Below, piece by piece: positions 25,724 to 34,737 of a stretch of 64,000 nt of DNA (position 1 is the stretch's first letter; each line of letters begins with the position of its first letter). The translations under genes were made by a program, and so were the position numbers. The DNA is from Pseudomaricurvus sp050633365 (GTDB taxonomy: Bacteria > Pseudomonadota > Gammaproteobacteria > Pseudomonadales > Cellvibrionaceae): assembly GCA_050633365.1 (NCBI GenBank), contig JBOEGJ010000006.1, forward strand, positions 444,793 through 508,792. Direction: 5' to 3'. The notes beneath the pieces were generated by a model. The model saw nothing but the letters and a program-made list of their open reading frames with translations, did not search any database and was not told the origin of the DNA.

Positions 25724-27508
25724 CTAACCTTCTTTATCGGCTTCTTTAGCGCTCTCTTTTTTCTTCAGGCGAATGTTCAATTCGCGCAGCTGAGCGGTAT
25801 CAACCTGCCCTGGAGCATCGGTCATGACACAACCGGCACTCTGAGTTTTCGGGAAAGCAATCACGTCACGAATTGACTGAGCACCCGTCATCAACATGAT
25901 CAGTCGATCCAAACCAAAGGCCAAACCACCGTGCGGTGGCGCTCCGTATTGCAATGCGTCGAGCAAGAAGCCGAACTTCTCACGCTGCTCTTCTTCGCCA
26001 ATACCCAACACACGGAAAACCGTTTCTTGCATGGCTTGGTCGTGGATACGAACCGAACCACCACCTAATTCACAGCCATTGAGCACCATGTCGTAGGCTT
26101 GGGAAAGTGCACCCACTGGATTGGCCTCAAGCTCTTCAGGGGAACAAGCTGGTGCCGTAAACGGATGATGCAACGAGGTCACGCCACCTTCAATTTCTTC
26201 GAACATCGGGAAGTCGACAACCCACAAAGGAGCCCACTCGGCGGTGTACAAATCGAGATCTTCACCGACTTTGCAACGCAAAGCGCCCAATGCTTCGGTG
26301 ACGACTTTAACGGTGTCGGCACCAAAGAATACGATATCGCCGTTGGCAGCGCCGGTGCGCTCCATCACTTTCATGGTGACTTCGTCGCCCAAGAATTTGA
26401 TGATTGGCGACTGCAGGCCTTCAATGCCTTTTTCAAGCTCGTTGACTTTGATCCACGCCAAGCCTTTAGCGCCGTAAATGCTGACAAACTTGGTGTAGCC
26501 ATCAATTTGCTTACGAGAAATACTCGCGCCACCGGTCACTTTCAACGCTGTCACACGACACTTTGGATCGTTGGCTGGGCCAGCAAAAACTTTAAAGTCG
26601 ATATCGGCAAGTAGATCTTTAATCTCAACCAGCTCTAGCGGAATACGCATGTCCGGCTTATCGGAACCGTATTTTTGCATGGCTTCGGCGTAAGGCATAC
26701 GCGGAAATTCACCCAGCTCAACACCTTTGATTTCGCTAAACAGTTTGCGAATCATGCCTTCGGTCACAGACATGATTTGCTCTTCTGTCATGAACGAAGT
26801 TTCGATATCGATTTGAGTAAATTCCGGCTGACGATCAGCACGTAAATCTTCATCGCGGAAACACTTGGCAATTTGGTAATAACGATCAAAACCAGAGACC
26901 ATCAACAATTGCTTAAACAACTGCGGGGACTGCGGCAAGGCGAAGAACTTGCCTTCGTGAGTCCGCGAAGGTACCAAATAGTCACGAGCACCTTCTGGCG
27001 TGGCTCGAGTCAGAATTGGCGTTTCGATGTCCAAAAAGCCATTGTCATCCAAGTAGTTGCGAATGGCGTTAGTCACTTTAGAGCGAAGGCGCAAGCTGTC
27101 TTGCATTTCTTGACGACGCAAATCAACGTAGCGGTACTTCAAGCGAACATCTTCACCAACGGTGTTGTCGTGCAGCGGAAACGGTGTCGTCTCTGCGCTG
27201 TTGAGAATGGTCACTTCCAAGCCGTAAACTTCCACCTCGCCGGTGGCCATATTCGGGTTAACCGTTGCTTCAGAACGAGCGCGAACGCGGCCCTTAACCT
27301 GCAATACGTATTCAGAGCGCACCTTGTCGGCGATTTCAAAGTTCTCTTTGGCATCTGGATCAAACACCACTTGGACAATGCCATCGCGGTCGCGCAGATC
27401 AATAAAGATCACTCCACCGTGATCACGACGACGATCAACCCAACCACAAAGAGTGACTTCTTGATCAATAAATGAGGCATTCAAAGCGCCACAATACTGG
27501 CTGCGCAT
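25724..27508 (-). CDS. aspS: Aspartyl-tRNA synthetase
   Basis: Class II synthetase of 594 aa. The N-terminal anticodon-binding OB domain begins MRSQYCGALNASF, chosen at ATG 27508 with AGGA upstream; the frame continues 45 bases further without support. The catalytic core contains TPEGARDYLVPSR, ALPQSPQLFKQLLMVSGFDR, CFRDEDLRADRQPEFTQID and GLAFGLDRLIMLMTG (motif 3), plus the GAD insertion. Residue H30 in RRRDHGG replaces the leucine of E. coli AspRS. In Pseudomonas-type enzymes a histidine here goes with non-discriminating activity on tRNA-Asn, so a GatCAB amidotransferase is predicted elsewhere. It follows fmdB by 151 bp. Confidence 0.97.
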   Translation of the reverse strand: MRSQYCGALNASFIDQEVTLCGWVDRRRDHGGVIFIDLRDRDGIVQVVFDPDAKENFEIADKVRSEYVLQVKGRVRARSEATVNPNMATGEVEVYGLEVTILNSAETTPFPLHDNTVGEDVRLKYRYVDLRRQEMQDSLRLRSKVTNAIRNYLDDNGFLDIETPILTRATPEGARDYLVPSRTHEGKFFALPQSPQLFKQLLMVSGFDRYYQIAKCFRDEDLRADRQPEFTQIDIETSFMTEEQIMSVTEGMIRKLFSEIKGVELGEFPRMPYAEAMQKYGSDKPDMRIPLELVEIKDLLADIDFKVFAGPANDPKCRVTALKVTGGASISRKQIDGYTKFVSIYGAKGLAWIKVNELEKGIEGLQSPIIKFLGDEVTMKVMERTGAANGDIVFFGADTVKVVTEALGALRCKVGEDLDLYTAEWAPLWVVDFPMFEEIEGGVTSLHHPFTAPACSPEELEANPVGALSQAYDMVLNGCELGGGSVRIHDQAMQETVFRVLGIGEEEQREKFGFLLDALQYGAPPHGGLAFGLDRLIMLMTGAQSIRDVIAFPKTQSAGCVMTDAPGQVDTAQLRELNIRLKKKESAKEADKEG

Positions 27509-27659
27509 AGCGTTATTCCTATTAATAGCTTCGGTTGCTAAGTTCAATGTCATCGTTACTTGAGGGCCTCTTAGGCAACTGACTCTGGGTAACGACGTTC
27601 TAAGTTATATTCGACGCGATTGGCTGACAAAACCGCACCTGAGGCGAAAAGCCTCGAGT

Positions 27660-27911
27660 CTAGCTGGCGGCGCTCTTTTTTGAGGCGCCGGCCGAGCCGG
27701 CATCCCCAGCCAAATTCTTTTTCTTACCGCCCGTTTTAAAGTCGGTCTCGTACCAACCTCCTCCCGACAGACGAAAGCCCGCGGCAGATATTTTTTTGGT
27801 TAATGTCGGATTACTGCAAGCGGGACAATCCTTTAACGGATCATCGCTCATCTTCTGCAGAGCCTCCATCTCGTGGCCACAATCGCCACAGCCATATTCA
27901 TAGATTGGCAT
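27660..27911 (-). CDS. FmdB-type zinc ribbon protein
   Basis: Of 83 aa. It opens with MPIYEYGCGDCGHEMEALQK and has a second cysteine pair in DCPACSNP, giving a CxxC...CxxC zinc ribbon typical of the FmdB regulatory-protein family. A Lys/Gly/Ala-rich tail follows. The family is widespread but its function is poorly known. It sits upstream of aspS on the same strand, an arrangement seen in many Gammaproteobacteria, so they probably share a transcript. Confidence 0.9.
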   Translation of the reverse strand: MPIYEYGCGDCGHEMEALQKMSDDPLKDCPACSNPTLTKKISAAGFRLSGGGWYETDFKTGGKKKNLAGDAGSAGASKKSAAS

Positions 27912-27928
27912 ACCAATACCTCTAGTGC

Positions 27929-27986
27929 CTCGAAGCTAAAGAGTCTCGAAGCTAAAATGTCTCGAAGCTAAAGAGTCTCGAAGCTA
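27929..27986. repeat. 16-bp tandem repeat, about 3.6 copies
   Basis: The unit CTCGAAGCTAAAGAGT occurs at 27929, 27945 (with AATG in place of AGAG), 27961 and partly at 27977. It lies just upstream of fmdB. No hairpin is obvious, and its role is unknown. Confidence 0.9.
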
Positions 27987-28188
27987 GCCCCCCACCTCAC
28001 CAAGTCTGTGATGGTAGAAAAGTGCCGAAATTAGCCCCAAATAACCCATGATCCATGGTCAGACCCTGCTTATCGAGCCCCAACCACCAAAAAGCCGAGC
28101 ATTATACCTCAGCATTGGCCTATGGTTAACCGCTAAAACTGAGGTTGGTCTATGCTTAATAAATGACCGCATCGACAGGGACCGCCTT

Positions 28189-29313
28189 ATGCGAGTAGCC
28201 AGTAACGACGATATTGAGCACGACCTGCTCGAAGACTTCTTTTATGACTTCACAGAACAATACCAGCACTGCGAAGATATCCTTATTCAGCTTGAGCGAA
28301 CGCCCAATGACACCGAGAGAACTCGCGACCTATTTCGCTCGGTCCACACCATCAAAGGCAACCTAATCTATATCGGGCTGAAGGATTTAAGCCCTCTATT
28401 GCAGAGTGTCGAAGATCTGCTGGAAGGGGTACGATCGGGCACTATTGCCTATGACGATAGCTTGAGCGATGTGGTCCTTTTGGCGATGGACAAAACCAAG
28501 CTATTGATAGACGAGAATATCCATCATCAGGCCAGCGACATTAGCCAGCAAGACTTTGACAATATCTGCGCCAGTATCCGCGATATCGCCAGCGCCAAAC
28601 CTCAAACACGGCCCGAGGCCATTATCTACGCCCTAGCGCAGCTTGATCCGCAAACCACTCTTCCACCACCGGTCCATATTCCCCAGAAAACACCTAATGA
28701 CGAGTTTTTACTGGAAATGACCAGCATGGGAATTTCCATCTGTGAAGATCTGCGATTTATCAACGGCTTGATCATTCCACTCGAAGAGCGATCCCAGTAC
28801 TGGCAAGGCAACACCTATCGAATTGCACAACTGGCAATTCGGATGAATCAACAAGCCAACCAACTGGTCACCCCCAATCAGCTGTTAATGGCTGCCCTCA
28901 TTCACGATATCGCCATGCCATTTTTACCCATTGAACTGCTGCACAAAAAAGCCAGCTTTGGCGACGATGAGCGCGATCACATGCGCGCTCATGTTGGCCA
29001 CAGCGTTCATCTACTAAAAAGCATGGGAGGCTGGGACGAGGCCGCCGAAATCGTTCAGCAACATCACGAACGCTGTGACGGCAGCGGTTACCCTTCGGGG
29101 CTCACCCGCACTCAAATCGGTGCCGGCGCTAAGATTCTTGCCATCGCCGACACCTTCAACGCATGCCGCTATGCTCGCGCCTATCGCACAGAACAAAAGC
29201 GTCCTCTTATTCGTGCGATTTTAGAAATCAATCGACAATCTGGAAGCTTATTTGATGATTCATGGGTACAAGTTTTCAACCAAGTCGCAAAACAGACCAT
29301 GACACTGCATTAG
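28189..29313 (+). CDS. HPt / HD-GYP fusion protein
   Basis: Of 374 aa from ATG 28189; the frame is open 141 bases further, but that part has no ribosome-binding site and no homologous look. The N-terminal histidine phosphotransfer domain (about 10-115) has H53 in FRSVHTIKGNLIYIG, as in CheA/HPt proteins. The HD-GYP domain (about 205-345) has the HD pair at 239-240 (ALIHDIAMP) and HHERCDGSGYPSG at 292-304, so metal-dependent cyclic-di-GMP phosphodiesterase activity is plausible. A fused HPt suggests that phosphorelay input controls turnover. No kinase is adjacent. It is cytoplasmic and stands alone, followed by the HU-family gene. Confidence 0.88.
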   Translation: MRVASNDDIEHDLLEDFFYDFTEQYQHCEDILIQLERTPNDTERTRDLFRSVHTIKGNLIYIGLKDLSPLLQSVEDLLEGVRSGTIAYDDSLSDVVLLAMDKTKLLIDENIHHQASDISQQDFDNICASIRDIASAKPQTRPEAIIYALAQLDPQTTLPPPVHIPQKTPNDEFLLEMTSMGISICEDLRFINGLIIPLEERSQYWQGNTYRIAQLAIRMNQQANQLVTPNQLLMAALIHDIAMPFLPIELLHKKASFGDDERDHMRAHVGHSVHLLKSMGGWDEAAEIVQQHHERCDGSGYPSGLTRTQIGAGAKILAIADTFNACRYARAYRTEQKRPLIRAILEINRQSGSLFDDSWVQVFNQVAKQTMTLH

Positions 29314-29372
29314 AAGCCACATCACGCTTTGTAAAATACCCATAAAAACCCTTAGTTTTTTAGGTTTTTTTG

Positions 29373-29401
29373 TTGCCTCGGCTCAGAGAATCCTATATAC
29401 A
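29373..29401 (+). promoter_or_regulatory. Sigma-70 promoter of the HU-family gene
   Basis: TTGCCT (29373-29378) and TATACA (29396-29401) are separated by 17 bp. They lie about 135 bp before the ATG, leaving a long leader. Confidence 0.6.
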
Positions 29402-29535
29402 TAGCCTCAGCGGATTTTCCGCGGTGTTCGAGCCTATAAATTAAGGCTTTTTTTGCCACATAGGCCAACAATAACAACAACACTCTGACCTAGCTGATAC
29501 CGTTCAGCTGTTCGTTACCAAAAGGAACTTAGACC

Positions 29536-29949
29536 ATGGCCGCCAAAAAAGCTGCTGCAAAAAAGAAAGCCCCTGCCAAGAAAGCTGCTGCGAAAAAAGC
29601 CGCTGCTGCTCCAGAAAAGAAAATCAAAGCAGTAAAAGAGCGCTACACCAAAACTCAAATGTTGACTCAAATCGCTGAAAACACCGAATTGAGTAAAAAG
29701 CAGGTTCAAAGTGTTTTGGACGAGCTGACTGATATGATCGAAGGTCACATCAAAAAGCGCGCTGTTGGTGAGTTTGTATTGCCAGGCCTATTGAAAGTCA
29801 GTGCTGTTAAAAAGCCTGCCAAGAAAGCCCGTAAGAACGTACCTAACCCATTCAAGCCAGGTGAGCTTATGGATGTTGCGGCTAAGCCTGCCAGCGTTCA
29901 AGTTAAGATTCGCCCGCTGAAAAAGCTGAAGGACATGGCGACCAACTAA
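29536..29949 (+). CDS. HU/IHF-family DNA-binding protein with Lys/Ala-rich N-terminal extension
   Basis: Of 137 aa. The first ~35 residues are almost only K, A and P (AAKKAAAKKKAPAKK repeated), a histone-H1-like tail. From about residue 36 the HU fold follows: TKTQMLTQIAENTELSKKQV, VLDELTDMIEGHIKKRAVGE, and the DNA-binding arm RKNVPNPFKPGELMDVAAKP. Such proteins compact or bridge DNA. The start is ATG 29536 with AAAGGA upstream. A monocistronic transcript is indicated by its own promoter and terminator. The tail codons are repetitive and may vary in length between strains. Confidence 0.9.
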   Translation: MAAKKAAAKKKAPAKKAAAKKAAAAPEKKIKAVKERYTKTQMLTQIAENTELSKKQVQSVLDELTDMIEGHIKKRAVGEFVLPGLLKVSAVKKPAKKARKNVPNPFKPGELMDVAAKPASVQVKIRPLKKLKDMATN

Positions 29950-29968
29950 TTCGCCTTTTCTTGAGTCA

Positions 29969-30001
29969 TAAAAAAACCGCGATACAGTCGCGGTTTTTTT
30001 A
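29969..30001 (+). terminator. Terminator of the HU-family gene
   Basis: AAAAAAACCGCGA and TCGCGGTTTTTTT pair around TACAG. The T-runs on both arms mean it can also serve the converging MAPEG gene. Confidence 0.92.
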
Positions 30002-30035
30002 TGTGTGTCGTTTGCTCTTCACGAACCCTATCGGC

Positions 30036-30425
30036 TCAAGGCAAAGCCAATACCATCAGCCAAATAGATGAGACAAACCCCACAGACCACACCAGAGATC
30101 TTAGCGTTGCCACGTCGAGCAGATAGCAGACAAGATAAGCCACCCGAGAAGCCACAAACGCCAGACATAACATATTCACGGTTTCCATAGGTGCCTGAGC
30201 CCACAGCGCCAGTAAAACACCCGCGGCAAATAGTGGAAAGGCCTCGATGGAGTTCTGATGTGCCGCCAAAGCTCGCTGCCCAAAACCGGTAAGCTGCCCC
30301 TGCTGATTCCGGGGATTATTATTGTCATAACCCCCTTCTGAGCGTATTTGTGCCGTGGCCAAAGGCATCTTACTAAACATAATCATCAAAGCTGCAAATA
30401 TCACGCTGCCAACTGCTATTGTCAT
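30036..30425 (-). CDS. MAPEG-family membrane protein
   Basis: Of 129 aa with four hydrophobic segments (about 2-20, 60-78, 82-103, 108-127). The sequence NNNPRNQQGQLTGFGQRALA AHQN fits the bacterial MAPEG pattern, where the conserved RA..N.EAFP region lies after TM1 (here RALAAHQNSIEAFPLFAAG). MAPEG proteins are glutathione-related or eicosanoid-type membrane enzymes, but bacterial members of this size mostly lack a known substrate. It is on the minus strand ahead of a HIT gene, 119 bp apart. The role is not assignable. Confidence 0.85.
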   Translation of the reverse strand: MTIAVGSVIFAALMIMFSKMPLATAQIRSEGGYDNNNPRNQQGQLTGFGQRALAAHQNSIEAFPLFAAGVLLALWAQAPMETVNMLCLAFVASRVAYLVCYLLDVATLRSLVWSVGFVSSIWLMVLALP

Positions 30426-30544
30426 TTTTCACTCCTAAGTGGTCTTTTTAGTTTTTATTATCAATGCGGATAATCCACACTGTGTTGATACGCCCGAGCG
30501 GCTAGCCCCAATGTATCGACGCTCTATTCCCTATGCCACGCAGA

Positions 30545-30994
30545 CTAATCGGGTAACTGAAAGCTATCGCCAGCCAACGCACTTCGCAATCGAGAGACGC
30601 GCTCTTCGAGCTCGCTGTTGGCATAATCCTTGGCATCGACAACTCCCCACACTGGCTTTGGCCAAGCGGCATCATCTTTAAAGCGAGCCACATGATGCAA
30701 ATGCAGCTGGGGCACCATATTGCCCAGAGCCGCCACATTCATTTTATCGGGTACAAACAGATCGGCCATAACCTCGGCCAAGTGACAGGATTCATTGCTC
30801 AGCTGGATGCGATCCTCAGCGGACAGATGAAAAGCCTCTCGAATCCCCTTGCGGCGTGGCACTAGAATGCACCAGGGGTAGTTAGCGTCTCGGCAAAGTA
30901 ATACCAGTGACAGAGGAAACTTCCCCAATACCACGGTATCGGCGGCCAGTTGTGGGTCTAATTCAAATTGTTGTTTAACATCAAGTTCAGACAT
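30545..30994 (-). CDS. HIT-domain protein
   Basis: Of 149 aa. It has the histidine-triad region NMVPQLHLHHVARF near residue 92, where the first His of HxHxHxx is Gln. The nucleotide-binding upstream part is CRDANYPWCILVPRRKG. This version is typical of a proteobacterial HIT subfamily of small nucleotide hydrolases or transferases with unknown substrate. The start is ATG 30994 with GGAGCAAA upstream. It is divergent from proS with an 84-bp gap. Confidence 0.9.
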   Translation of the reverse strand: MSELDVKQQFELDPQLAADTVVLGKFPLSLVLLCRDANYPWCILVPRRKGIREAFHLSAEDRIQLSNESCHLAEVMADLFVPDKMNVAALGNMVPQLHLHHVARFKDDAAWPKPVWGVVDAKDYANSELEERVSRLRSALAGDSFQLPD

Positions 30995-31078
30995 TGAAGT
31001 TTGCTCCTTTCCCCAACTTCATAACACCTTTAGAATACCCCTCTTGTTTCAATTAACCTAGTAGAGAATCCCAAGCCC

Positions 31079-32803
31079 ATGCGCGCCAGTCGTTTCCTTA
31101 TCGCTACCCTTAAGCAAAACCCTTCCGATGCCGTGGCCGTTAGCCACCAGCTGATGCTGCGTTCAGGGATGGTTCGTCAATTAGCCTCTGGGTTATACAC
31201 CTGGTTACCAATGGGCTTGCGCGTGTTTCGCAAAGTCGAGGCGATTGTTCGCGAAGAAATGAACAAAGCGGGCTCGCAAGAAGTGTTGATGCCAGTGGTG
31301 CAACCGGCCGAGCTGTGGCAAGAATCCGGCCGCTGGGAGCAATACGGGCCTGAATTACTGCGTATCACCGATCGTCACGATAATAGCTTTTGCTTAGGCC
31401 CTACTCACGAAGAAGTCATCACCGACCTAATTCGCAATGAGCTAAAAAGCTACAAGCAGCTGCCAGCTAATTTTTACCAAATACAAACCAAGTTTCGCGA
31501 TGAAGTTCGCCCCCGCTTTGGCATTATGCGCGCCCGTGAATTCACTATGAAAGACGCCTACTCTTTCCATCTCAAGCAATCCTGCCTGCAAGACACCTAT
31601 GATGCCATGCACTCGGCCTACTGTAGCGTGTTCAACCGCATCGGCTTAAATTTCCGTCCAGTTTTGGCGGACACCGGCTCTATTGGTGGCTCGAGTTCAC
31701 ATGAATTCCACGTTCTAGCCGACAGCGGCGAAGACGATATCGCCTTCAGCAGCAACAGCGACTTTGCCGCTAACGTCGAACTGGCCGAGGCGGTTGCTCC
31801 CGTTGCTGAGCGCTCAGCTCCCAGTCAAGAAATGGTTGAAGTCGCAACCCCAGGCCAACACTCTATTGAAGAGGTTTGCAAAGGCCTTCAGCTCAGCGCT
31901 TCACAGGTGTTAAAAACACTGATCGTTATGGGCGAAGCCGACGACGAAGGCAATCAAGGATTGGTAGCATTGGTGGTACGTGGCGATCACGAGCTCAATG
32001 AGCTCAAGGCCGAAAAACTGGAAGGCGTGGCTTCACCATTGGCCTTTGCAACTGAAGCTCTGATCAAAGAAACCTTAGGCTGTTCCGTGGGCTCCATCGG
32101 TCCCGTTGGTCTCGACATACCTGTATTGATCGATCGCAGCGCGGCCGTAGCATCCGACTTTGCCTGTGGCGCCAATAAAGACGGCTATCACCTCACCGGC
32201 GTCAACTGGGAGCGCGACTTAGCACTTGGCACCACAGCAGATTTGCGCAACGTGGTGGTGGGCGACCCTAGCCCTTGTGGCGAGGGCACTATCGAGATCA
32301 AGCGCGGTATCGAAGTGGGCCATATTTTCCAGTTAGGCGAAAAGTACAGCGAGGCACTCGGCGCTACCGTACTCGATGAAAACGGCAAACAACAAGTGAT
32401 GACTATGGGCTGTTACGGTATAGGCGTGAGCCGTGTTGTGGCCGCTGCTATCGAACAAAACTACGACGATAATGGCATTATTTGGCCAGACGCCATCGCG
32501 CCATTCCAGCTGGCATTAATTCCCATCAATATGCATAAATCGGACGCCGTTCGCGCCAAGTGCGAAAGCCTCTACGAAGAGTTGACCGCCGCCGGTTACG
32601 ACGTTCTGTTTATGGACGAAGAGAAAGCACGCCTTGGCGTAATGCTCGCTGACACCGAGCTGATGGGTATTCCCCACCGTGTAGTCATCGGTGATCGCGG
32701 GCTTGAGGCCGGTACGGTCGAATACAAGTCACGTCGTGACACCGACAAACAAGAAGTCGCTAGCGATGAGCTGCTAAACTTCTTAACTGACGCGATCGGC
32801 TAA
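31079..32803 (+). CDS. proS: Prolyl-tRNA synthetase
   Basis: Class II synthetase of 574 aa, the bacterial type with an inserted editing domain (about 225-395) that clears mischarged alanine. Motifs: GLYTWLPMGLRVFRKVEAIV, RPRFGIMRAREFTMKDAYSF (motif 2), the insertion with LKTLIVMGEADDEGN, then MTMGCYGIGVSRVVAAAIEQ (motif 3) and a C-terminal anticodon-binding domain (PINMHKSDAVRAKCESLYEE). The start is ATG 31079. A transglycosylase gene follows 46 bp downstream on the same strand, possibly co-transcribed. Confidence 0.97.
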   Translation: MRASRFLIATLKQNPSDAVAVSHQLMLRSGMVRQLASGLYTWLPMGLRVFRKVEAIVREEMNKAGSQEVLMPVVQPAELWQESGRWEQYGPELLRITDRHDNSFCLGPTHEEVITDLIRNELKSYKQLPANFYQIQTKFRDEVRPRFGIMRAREFTMKDAYSFHLKQSCLQDTYDAMHSAYCSVFNRIGLNFRPVLADTGSIGGSSSHEFHVLADSGEDDIAFSSNSDFAANVELAEAVAPVAERSAPSQEMVEVATPGQHSIEEVCKGLQLSASQVLKTLIVMGEADDEGNQGLVALVVRGDHELNELKAEKLEGVASPLAFATEALIKETLGCSVGSIGPVGLDIPVLIDRSAAVASDFACGANKDGYHLTGVNWERDLALGTTADLRNVVVGDPSPCGEGTIEIKRGIEVGHIFQLGEKYSEALGATVLDENGKQQVMTMGCYGIGVSRVVAAAIEQNYDDNGIIWPDAIAPFQLALIPINMHKSDAVRAKCESLYEELTAAGYDVLFMDEEKARLGVMLADTELMGIPHRVVIGDRGLEAGTVEYKSRRDTDKQEVASDELLNFLTDAIG

Positions 32804-32849
32804 TTTCGCCAAGACGATCATTCACCACGACCAGCTCTGGAGCCATTGA

Positions 32850-33476
32850 ATGCAGCAACAATTCAATGCATATCGCAGACAACCGCGACTCGCTCGGGGC
32901 TGGAAACGCTATTGTCAGCAGAATCTTCTGCTGGCTCTCTGTCTATTTGTACCCATGGCTCTGGCGCAGCCCAGCGACACCCCAAAGATCGATGACGAGC
33001 TTCGTCAGCTACTCAAACAAACCATCGAAGCCAGCGATAGCTTCGAGGACCGTTACGATGCCGAAGTCTGGCTGGTATCGAAGCAAGAGAATTTAAAGAA
33101 GTACATCAAAGACCCTGAAGAGCGTATGGATGTATTACGCCGCATCCACAAAGCCGCTCGCCGAGCAGACCTACAACCGGAAATTGTGCTAGCGCTCATT
33201 GAAGTTGAAAGCCACTTTGATCGCTTTGCCGTGTCGCGAGTGGGCGCCCAAGGCATGATGCAAGTGATGCCATTTTGGAAAAATGAAATTGGTCACCCAC
33301 AAGATAACCTCACCGATATCGATACCAATCTCAAATACGGCTGCACCATTTTAAAACACTACATCAATAAGACTGATGGCCGCCTCATGGATGCGCTTGC
33401 GCGCTATAACGGTAGCTACGGCCAGTATTGGTACCCGCGTCGAGTCATGAGTGCCTGGGAGAAACACTGGCGCTAG
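32850..33476 (+). CDS. Periplasmic lytic transglycosylase (SLT domain)
   Basis: Of 208 aa. A basic N-terminus and hydrophobic segment LLLALCLFVPMALAQ form a signal peptide with cleavage after residue 39 or so. The SLT domain (about 105-205) has the catalytic glutamate E120 in ALIEVESHFDRFAVS, then GAQGMMQVMPFW and ALARYNGSYG. It should cleave the MurNAc-GlcNAc bond of peptidoglycan. It is smaller than Slt70 and has no accessory domains. It follows proS by 46 bp. Confidence 0.92.
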   Translation: MQQQFNAYRRQPRLARGWKRYCQQNLLLALCLFVPMALAQPSDTPKIDDELRQLLKQTIEASDSFEDRYDAEVWLVSKQENLKKYIKDPEERMDVLRRIHKAARRADLQPEIVLALIEVESHFDRFAVSRVGAQGMMQVMPFWKNEIGHPQDNLTDIDTNLKYGCTILKHYINKTDGRLMDALARYNGSYGQYWYPRRVMSAWEKHWR

Positions 33477-33542
33477 CGCGACACTTCACTCACAATCACG
33501 CACCAGCTTCCAATCTTTTAACACGGACCTAGTCTCGCTTCC

Positions 33543-34568
33543 ATGAACGCTCAAACCGATACCGCATTACAAGTCAGCGTGAGCGTGACTCAGACCCTGC
33601 TAAAAGCCGCTAGCGCCGCAGGTATCAAAGAGCCTTCGTCGCTGCTGATCGATGCCAATATTGATCCGAACTTGCTCCAACACCCCGAAAATCGTATCCC
33701 CTTTGAAAAACAAGCGCATCTCTGGCAGCTGGTTAGCGATAGAGCCGATAATGAAAATTTGCCCCTGCTGTTTGGTCAGCAGAGCCAGCCGGCAAGCTTC
33801 AACATGGCCGGTTACATCGCCATGAATAGTCAAACTATCGGCGAAGCCTTAGATGCTTCGCAAACCTATCAAGCCGCGGCTGGACAAGGCGGTGAACTGT
33901 CCATTGCGCGAGACCAGAACTTTATTGAAGTTCACTATCAACCCATTGAACTTGGCTACTCCTCGACCGCCCTGCGCAGCTGCGCCATGCTGACGGCAAA
34001 CATGGCTCTCGGCCAATGGCTTATCGGAGATAGCTACAGGCCAACGCTGGTGCATTTATCGATGCAAGCTCCCAGTAACCGAGAGGCATTCGATGCATTT
34101 TTTAAATGCCCAGTCGTGTTCGAACAACCCCACAGTTTCTTGCGCTTTCCCGCCCATATCGCCTCGACCCCGATTCCTCACGCCAGTCTTGAATTACTGA
34201 ATTTGATGAAACAACGGGCCGACAAAGTCATCGCCGATAGTATTGGCAAGCAAAGCCTGTCGGCCCAAGTCGCTCGCCTGTTGGTTGACTCACTGATGGG
34301 GCAAGAGCCGGATAAAAGTTACATCTCCGAAAAGCTGGGTATGAGCCAACGCACGCTGCAGCGAAAACTGGCGAAAGAAAACAGCAGCTACCAAGAAGTG
34401 CTCGACCAAACTCGCCACAACCTCGCACTGGATTATCTGCGTCAACAGCCGCTTAGTGTCAGCGATATTGCCTATCTATTGGGCTTTGCAGAGCCCAGCA
34501 CCTTTTACCGAGCGTTCAAAAAGTGGCACGGGATGACACCGGGGCAATATCGAGAGCAGCAACGCTGA
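33543..34568 (+). CDS. AraC-family transcriptional regulator (arabinose_bd-type)
   Basis: Of 341 aa. The ligand domain (about 20-205) contains ENLPLLFGQQSQPASFNMAG, and the C-terminal double helix-turn-helix (about 240-340) contains LGMSQRTLQRKLAKENSSYQ and LLGFAEPSTFYRAFKKWHGM. The start is ATG 33543. It lies downstream of the transglycosylase and upstream of an unknown membrane protein, both plus strand. The PQQ/TonB operon beyond is convergent, ending at 35359. Control of that operon is possible but only by proximity. Confidence 0.92.
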   Translation: MNAQTDTALQVSVSVTQTLLKAASAAGIKEPSSLLIDANIDPNLLQHPENRIPFEKQAHLWQLVSDRADNENLPLLFGQQSQPASFNMAGYIAMNSQTIGEALDASQTYQAAAGQGGELSIARDQNFIEVHYQPIELGYSSTALRSCAMLTANMALGQWLIGDSYRPTLVHLSMQAPSNREAFDAFFKCPVVFEQPHSFLRFPAHIASTPIPHASLELLNLMKQRADKVIADSIGKQSLSAQVARLLVDSLMGQEPDKSYISEKLGMSQRTLQRKLAKENSSYQEVLDQTRHNLALDYLRQQPLSVSDIAYLLGFAEPSTFYRAFKKWHGMTPGQYREQQR

Positions 34569-34737
34569 TTCAAGCGCAATGACAAACTCCTGGAGAATCG
34601 ACAAAACTCGGCCGGATAAAACAGCCGATGGCCCAAAGCGCCACTGAAGAGCTCCGCGGCAATTGCGATAATCAGCTAATCTCAAATAACATCAGTTAGC
34701 CCTAGCGGCGACTAGCACAGGTAAATTATTAATCGTC

